Of a stretch of DNA of 64,000 nt, positions 59,810-64,000 are shown piece by piece. Position numbers and translations under genes: made by a program. The notes under the pieces were generated by a model, which was given only the letters and a program-made list of their open reading frames with translations, was not told where the DNA came from and searched no databases. Source of the stretch: Phocoena phocoena (taxonomy: Eukaryota > Chordata > Mammalia > Artiodactyla > Phocoenidae). Every line of letters begins with the position of its first letter. Positions within the stretch are counted from its first letter, which is position 1. The DNA lies in the NCBI RefSeq assembly GCF_963924675.1, contig NC_089222.1, forward strand, positions 116,575,316 through 116,639,315. Reading direction: 5' to 3'.

Positions 59810-61036
59810 TCAACGAGTTAGACATATATTTTCTATAATATTCTCAGACTCAGAATAATTGAATCCTGAATAATACTCTGATCACTCTCATTTAAATCCA
59901 CACAGCTTTTGTCACTGTAGTTATTTAAGCTAATGCCATTTCTTTTGGATCAAGGGAGAGTTATGCTTCCTTCCCAACTCCTTTCCAAATGTTTTAGTAT
60001 TAAATTAACTCACAAGAAACCTTGATTAATAATAATGTCTTCATACCTCAAGTGGAATTCTTGGATAAGAAGACAAGAAACTTATTCAACATTAACTGCT
60101 TTGGCCTATAGACTGATTAAAAGGCAGAAAAACGTATATAATTCAAGCTATACCCAACCTCCACTTATGAATATAACCTGATACCCAACACTCCCAAACA
60201 TTTAGAAAGTAGTATTTAAATTACTTTTTAATTTAAATGAAGGGACATGTTGAGTCAGAATGATATAATCAGACTTGCTTCTGAACATATTCATGATTTT
60301 ATTAACTTAATTATTTCCATATCTAGAAATGCATATCTAGGAAACAATAAACTCAGTTTAATCTACAATATATTGACTGTGAAATTCTGCTAACTGGTGC
60401 TTTTTTTTGCTTTAGTACCATAATAGTGGACATTTATAATGAGGACCCTGACCCACTGTGATATCCTGAAATATGAAAATATGTAAGGGTTTGCAGTGTA
60501 ATATTAAATACAATGTTGCATTTAAGAGTATTTGATGTTATTTCATAGGCATTCCTATTAGGACTGATTGATCTGCTTGTAATATTTCTATTAACACTAA
60601 AACTTCATTTATCAGAAAACCATATTCTCAGATCAGGGCAGATAATAGGAAATTTGCATTTGTGAGGAGTTTTGTTTTGTTTTTTCTTCCTCAAGTAGAT
60701 GGGGGAAAAAACAAGCATTTGGGGGAGAAAAAGTCTCACTTAAAGTCAGATTTTATTTTACCCATCAATAAAACACTCCTGTTTTCATGCACTTTTTTAA
60801 AATGTCCAGATTCACCTGGACATTTAGGCATGATTTTAAATCTACAAAATCTATGTACATTACTTTTACATAGCCCCAAATAATTATCACATAGCAAACA
60901 TGCTATTAGGCAATTTAAAGGATTAAAGCAATTGTCAATTGGTTAAATGACAGGGAATATCCCTGTCTACTTTTCTGCCCTATCAACTTTCCAAACATCC
61001 ATTTACAGAGACATTTAGAAAATATCCCAACTTAGT
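59810..61036. other. unique AT-rich DNA
   Basis: No repeat or exon recognised. Confidence 0.5.
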
Positions 61037-61043
61037 AGTTGTA

Positions 61044-61074
<31 letters not shown>

Positions 61075-61251
61075 GTGGTACGCAGGCCTCTCACGGTTGT
61101 GGCCCCTCCTGCTGCGGAGCACAGGCTCCGGACGCGCAGGCTCCGCGGCATGTGGGATCTTCCCGGACCGGGGCGCGAACCCGCGTCCCCTGCATCGGCA
61201 GGCGGTCTCTCAACCACTGCGCCACCAGAGAAGTCCAGTTGTACATTTTTT
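61037..61251 (-). mobile_element. CHR-type SINE, short form, 30-bp internal deletion
   Basis: The 15-bp duplication 'agttgtacatttttt' lies at 61037-61051 and 61237-61251. 'gcgcaggctccgcggcatgt' replaces the usual longer text, a loss of about 30 bp between two GCTC strings. The T tail is long and pure. Confidence 0.95.
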
Positions 61252-62470
61252 GAATAATGAATTTTGTTGTCTACTTAAGGTACATATCAGCAGCACCATT
61301 AACTGAGTCCTGACTAGAAAAGAGCACAAAACCTCACTTCAAGAAGAGCATCACACACCATGTCTCAGTAGCGTTTTATTCATGCCTTTGAGGCCAGAGA
61401 AATTACTTTTTTTCCTTTCTTAGTGTTTAACTCTTGACACCTCAAAGTACTTCTTCCATAAGCACCCATGTTTTCTCTTTCAGTTTCTTCCTTTAAATTG
61501 GGTTCTGATGGGCGGGGAAAACATAAGACATTGACACTGACTATTTAGTATGATAGGAGGCTCACTATATACCAAACTTATCAATTGTGATAATGACAGA
61601 CAATTTTATTCAAGCTATGCTGCAATCCTCAGTAGAACTTCCCCTATGTCTCCATGTTTATGTATTATTCAGACTAATAGTGACCCTGAAGTAGAAAAAG
61701 CTTCTTGTCTCTTAAAACTTTTATTTAAAGGAGTTCAAAATACACACAGTTGAGTGCTCTTCTGTGTGCATTTAATGTAGAGTGAAAAGCTGTTTGGTGC
61801 TCATTTTAGATTTCACTGGCAACAAGACAGATGAAAAAGTGTGTGCTAGGAGTCAGGAAGATATATACGAAAAATTAAAAGTTTAAAATTAATTTGAACT
61901 TATAATGTAATACACCACGTAGAAATCTAAAAATCAATTTCCAAATGGAACAGCTTGAAACTTTTTCTTACCATCTGGTTTTGGACCTGGCTCATTCAAT
62001 TCCAATTTTGCCCTTGTGAATACTCCAATTTTATATATACTACATGGGAATGATAATCTTCATGCCACCTAAGCATATCTTGTTTGATTTCCTAAAAATA
62101 TAGTTTTTGTTTTTCTTTTCTACACTACCAATATTTCCCAAGTGCCCTCTTAATCATGGACACACTTGTCTTTATTTTAAATTAGATGTGCTATTAGTAT
62201 TTGATTTATTAGCATATCGAATAGTGATTGCATTTTATCTGCTAAAATTTTTTAAATGCATGTAACATTTGTACATCTTTAATGAGCCTAAAATACAGAC
62301 TGATGAATTCAAATGAAGAGGGGGAAGAAAAAAAAGATTTGGCTATTTGAGTTGTAAAGTAAGAGAAAAAGTAAGGCCTGATATATAGACAGGGGATTAA
62401 ATAAAATTATGTATGGTAAGCATTGACACAAGGCTGACATACAAGAAGTCCGCAGGAAATGTTAGCAGTT
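61252..62470. other. unique AT-rich DNA
   Basis: No repeat or exon recognised. The frame at 61550-61753 has no domain. Confidence 0.5.
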
Positions 62471-62476
62471 AAACTT

Positions 62477-62479
<3 letters not shown>

Positions 62480-62510
<31 letters not shown>
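62480..62510. repeat. (GT)n microsatellite
   Basis: About 14 uninterrupted GT units ending 'gtgcgc'. Confidence 0.97.
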
Positions 62511-62512
<2 letters not shown>

Positions 62513-62544
62513 TAATAATAATAAGTAAAAGGTTTGAGTATATT

Positions 62545-62790
62545 TAATTTTTTGAAGAAAACGTTTATTGAAAAACCACTGTTAGTTACATTATATATAC
62601 TATCTCATTTGTTCCACACAAAATAACATTGTGAGAATGCTGAGAATTACAGACGAGATCGGGCGCGTTCAGGGTAGTATGGCCGTAGATGAGAATGCTG
62701 AGAATTACAGGAGTCAAATAACTCGCCTTAGAGTGTTCAGCTAGTAAATGCAGAGACGTAAGCAGAAATTGGATGTCTCTATTGTTCGTT
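62545..62790 (-). repeat. MIR SINE, antisense, interrupted
   Basis: 'tatactatctcatttgttcc', 'gtcaaataactcgccttaga' and 'gttcagctagtaaatgcaga' follow the reversed MIR. The MIR is split at 62653 by a 5S rRNA fragment with its direct repeats. Confidence 0.65.
62653..62689 (-). pseudogene. 5S rRNA 5' fragment, retroinserted
   Basis: The minus strand reads 'tctacggccatactaccctg' followed by 'aacgcgcccgatctcgt'. That matches mammalian 5S rRNA nucleotides 2-38 with one C-to-T difference. It has no 3' part, no A tail and no internal promoter, so it cannot be expressed as 5S rRNA. A perfect 21-bp direct repeat flanks it (62632-62652 and 62690-62710). The flank starts 'ctg' on this strand, which is also the next triplet in 5S rRNA, giving a 3-nt microhomology at the 3' junction. 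Confidence 0.9.
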
Positions 62791-63285
62791 GATGACACTC
62801 TCAAAGAAGTTTAGCAAGTGTGAGCTACCACACCACAACGTTATTTAATTAGCTTTAAATGTATCTGTAAGATATTGAAGCCAAAATGTTTGTAATCAAA
62901 ATTGTAAGGATTTGAGCTACAGTAGGATATGTAAGAGTGCATCTTCTCAGTACATCTAGTACATCTAGTTGAAAGTGAATGACAGTTACAAGTAAAACTG
63001 ACTTCTAATGATTTCATCACATGCTTTTAAACTTAATAATTGTAAGTTAAAATTTTGCCTTGGAAAAATATGCTACCACTTCCAAATTACTTAACTCATA
63101 TACCCATCCACTTGCCTAGATTCTTCAACCACATGAATAAAATCATACTTTTATATATACATAAGGCATTTAAAATTATAGCAGTAAATCTTAAAGATCA
63201 TCCAATAATATAATTATGAAGAACTCTTTTTAGAACATATACTGAGGCTTCAAGCAACATGTTTATATCTCTTTGAAACTTCTAT
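62791..63285. other. unique AT-rich DNA
   Basis: Nothing recognised apart from a tandem 'tagtacatc' duplication near 62954-62971. Confidence 0.45.
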
Positions 63286-63593
63286 AAAAATGTATTGGGG
63301 CTTCCCTGGTGGCGCAGTGGTTGAGAGTCTGCCTGCCAATGCAGGGGACATGCGTTTGAGCCCTGGTCTGGGAGGATCCCACATGCCACGGAGCAACTGG
63401 GCCCGTGAGCCACGACTACTGAGCCTGCGCGTCTGGAGCTGCGCTCCGCAACGAGAGGCCGCGACAGTGAGAGGCCTGCGCACCGCGATGAAGAGTGGCC
63501 CCCGCTCACTGCAACTGGAGAAAGCCCTCGCACAGAAACGAAGACCCAACACAGCCAAAAATAAATAAATAAATTTATTTAAAAAAAATGTAT
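63286..63593 (+). mobile_element. CHR-type SINE, long form
   Basis: Plus-strand copy from 'ggggcttccctggtggcgca' to 'gaagacccaacacagccaaa' and an AAATAAAT tail. The candidate 10-bp duplication 'aaaaatgtat' is at 63286-63295 and 63584-63593. Confidence 0.93.
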
Positions 63594-63766
63594 AACATAA
63601 CTTATAAATAACTGATAAATGTCATAACCACATAATTTACGCTCACATAGTTAAATGCAGCAACTATAAAATATGGACTATTTATATATAGAATATATTC
63701 ATATATACATTTATATACAAACTTATATACACACACAAACTAATTTATTACCGTGGTAACACAAAA

Positions 63767-64000
63767 CCACTTAATAGTTTAGTTTTGTTTTGTTTTGTTT
63801 TGTTTTGCTGTACGCGGGCCTCTCACTGTTGTGGCCTCTCCCATTGTGGAGCACAGGCTCCGGACGCGCAGGCTCAGCGGCCATGGCTCACGGGCCCAGG
63901 AGCGGCATGTGGGATCTTCCCGGACTGGGGCACGAACCCGTGTCCCCTGCATCGGCAGGCCGACTCTCAACCCCTGCGCCACCAGGGAAGCCCCACTTAA
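63767..64000 (-). mobile_element. CHR-type SINE, short form, reaching window end
   Basis: Minus-strand copy whose antisense tail is a (TTTTG)n pentanucleotide run at 63782-63807. A 9-bp internal loss changes 'gggcccagccgctccgcggc' to 'gggcccaggagcggc'. The flank 'ccacttaa' occurs at 63767-63774 and again at 63993-64000, where the window ends, so the full duplication cannot be measured. Confidence 0.94.

Overview
This window looks like nuclear DNA from a mammal, most likely a cetacean (whale or dolphin). The main evidence is about twenty tRNA-derived SINEs of the cetartiodactyl CHR type, which carry 'ggcttccctggtggcgcag' at the 5' end and 'gcaggggacacgggttcg' at the promoter B box. Typical ruminant repeats (Bov-tA, BovB) and carnivore or primate repeats were not seen. 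The species call is inference from repeat content. There is no bacterial-style gene organisation, CRISPR array or operon. Almost every open frame is a by-product of a SINE, a LINE-1 or AT-rich DNA.

Genes: the window reads as intergenic or deep intronic DNA. Only one interval has the form of a protein-coding exon: a 121-bp minus-strand candidate at 8026-8146, with one open frame, a pyrimidine-rich acceptor and a GTAAG donor. If it is real, the window lies in or near a minus-strand gene with very long introns. I could not name the gene. A 24-nt microexon-like segment on the same strand (33601-33624) is much weaker. No functional RNA gene was recognised, but a 37-nt fragment of 5S rRNA sits at 62653-62689 between 21-bp direct repeats.

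Layout: 1-2.6 kb holds ancient MIR and L2 remains. 2.6-5.0 kb holds a young truncated L1 and two SINEs with intact target-site duplications. 6.5-6.9 kb holds a perfect 50-bp inverted repeat directly joined to a SINE. 8-16.5 kb mixes the candidate exon, SINEs, two MaLR-like LTRs and a short L1. 17-21 kb is mostly decayed repeat and unique AT-rich DNA. A Tigger-type DNA transposon lies at 23.0-23.5 kb. 26.6-31.2 kb is an antisense L1 complex in which a younger L1 with a twin-priming inversion is nested inside an older one. 31-41 kb is unique DNA with MIR, SINE and L1 insertions. 38-47 kb contains two diverged copies of an unidentified repeat and an LTR-like block. 47-64 kb is unique AT-rich DNA with SINEs, a MER5A, old L1 3' ends and the 5S fragment.

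The parts do not form a pathway. The recurring theme is L1-driven retrotransposition: A/T tails, 11-21 bp target-site duplications, 5' truncation, twin priming, 3' read-through and two atypical junctions (6.5 kb and 62.6 kb), which are the most unusual features of the window.
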